A stretch of DNA of 64,000 nucleotides from Streptomyces spinosisporus (GTDB lineage: Bacteria > Actinomycetota > Actinomycetes > Streptomycetales > Streptomycetaceae), in contig NZ_JALDAX010000005.1 in assembly GCF_022698145.1 (NCBI RefSeq), positions 310,001-374,000 of the forward strand. Reading direction: 5' to 3'. Positions within the stretch are counted from its first letter, which is position 1; the number at the start of each line of letters is the position of its first letter. This document shows positions 63,808-64,000 of the stretch, one piece after another. A program made the position numbers and the translations under genes. Under the pieces are notes generated by a model. It did not search any database. It saw only the letters and a program-made list of their open reading frames with translations, and was not told where the DNA came from.

Positions 63808-63828
63808 GGGGCGCGGGGAACTGCGCGA
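63808..63828. repeat. Interspersed repeat, copy 3
   Basis: The GGGGCGCGGGGAACTGCGCG core again, here in the 160-bp region between the ABC permease stop and the convergent hydrolase stop, followed by AACAACC. A C-rich tract (63863-63880) lies next to it. It could contribute to a terminator for the two convergent genes. Confidence 0.78.
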
Positions 63829-63891
63829 ACAACCCCAACGCACCCGCACCCGCCAAAGAACCGCCCCCCCCACCCCCCCTAGGCGCCAACT

Positions 63892-64000
63892 TCACACACC
63901 CCGAACACCCTCCAGAAACGGCTCAATAGCGGCCCGCCACCCCTCAGGCTGGTCGTAATGCACAAGATGCCCAGCATCAGCAACCTCCGCATACTCGCCG
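63892..64000 (-). CDS. Alpha/beta hydrolase, C-terminal end only
   Basis: The reverse strand encodes the last 36 residues of an alpha/beta hydrolase: EVADAGHLVHYDQPEGWRAA in pieces, then IEPFLEGVRGV and a TGA at 63892. The D-A-G-H motif supplies the catalytic histidine of the triad, and H-Y-D-Q-P-E is the usual following helix. The rest of the gene lies beyond the window, so subfamily and role are unknown. It converges on the ABC permease gene. Confidence 0.8.
   Translation of the reverse strand, partial: GEYAEVADAGHLVHYDQPEGWRAAIEPFLEGVRGV

Noticed and set aside
63863..63880. C-rich tract before the last gene as a special structure
   Set aside because: Short C runs are common by chance at this GC content and no symmetry or repeat unit is present.

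Overview
The window is very GC-rich, with strong codon bias and many ATGA/GTGA stop-start overlaps. It is chromosomal DNA of a Streptomyces. The clearest anchor is the afsR-afsS-afsK locus, which controls secondary metabolism in S. coelicolor. afsR lies at 6430-9384, afsS at 9605-9787, afsK at 14565-16889, and a probable kbpA at 17059-17802. The AfsK reading frame places the ATP-binding lysine at residue 44 and a threonine at residue 168, as in S. coelicolor AfsK.

Woven through this locus and out to about 49 kb is a dispersed set of catabolic genes. It holds two luciferase-like oxidoreductases (at least one probably F420-dependent) and a Ddn-type F420 protein. It has two paralogous metal-dependent amidohydrolases and a D-aminoacylase-type hydrolase. 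There are three acyl-CoA ligases of different types, four acyl-CoA dehydrogenases (two resembling each half of FadE28/FadE29 heteromers), and two enoyl-CoA hydratases. There are also two Ltp-type thiolase-fold proteins with two DUF35 partners, SDRs, an aldehyde dehydrogenase (cut by the window edge), a Zn alcohol dehydrogenase, a DoxX protein, a cyclase-family hydrolase and a flavin reductase. Nine of its promoter regions carry a near-identical 15-bp palindrome, CTGACGG-N-CCGTCAG, usually flanked by AT on each side. This looks like one regulon under a single dimeric repressor, probably TetR-type. The gene content resembles CoA-dependent degradation of a cyclic isoprenoid or steroid-like carboxylic acid, with aldolytic side-chain removal. 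The substrate is unknown, and I regard this regulon as the main discovery candidate.

Layout: 1-6.2 kb, two reverse operons of the regulon. 6.4-9.8 kb, afsR and afsS. 9.9-13.9 kb, divergent ligase and thiolase operons. 13.9-18.6 kb, a secreted protein, afsK, kbpA and a TetR gene. 18.7-19.8 kb, a divergent Lrp/LysE exporter pair. 19.8-33.4 kb, more regulon genes mixed with a lipoprotein, pdxH, an acetyltransferase and two flavoproteins. 33.4-38.7 kb, accessory genes (DHFR-like protein, GntR regulator with a decayed second copy, small ORFs, methyltransferase, MFS transporter, GlxA-type regulator). 38.8-49.2 kb, the rest of the regulon. 49.2-64 kb, ordinary Streptomyces core genes: EF-hand protein, STAS antagonist, sigma factor with a zinc-finger/MDMPI protein, an SDR/XRE pair, purU, a solute-binding lipoprotein, a proline-rich membrane protein, a TPR regulator and an ABC exporter.

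Three copies of a short interspersed repeat (GGGGCGCGGGGAACTGCGCG) occur, one of them inside an acyl-CoA dehydrogenase gene. I saw no tRNA, rRNA, CRISPR array or insertion sequence. Names rest on motif and family recognition by eye; no database search was run.
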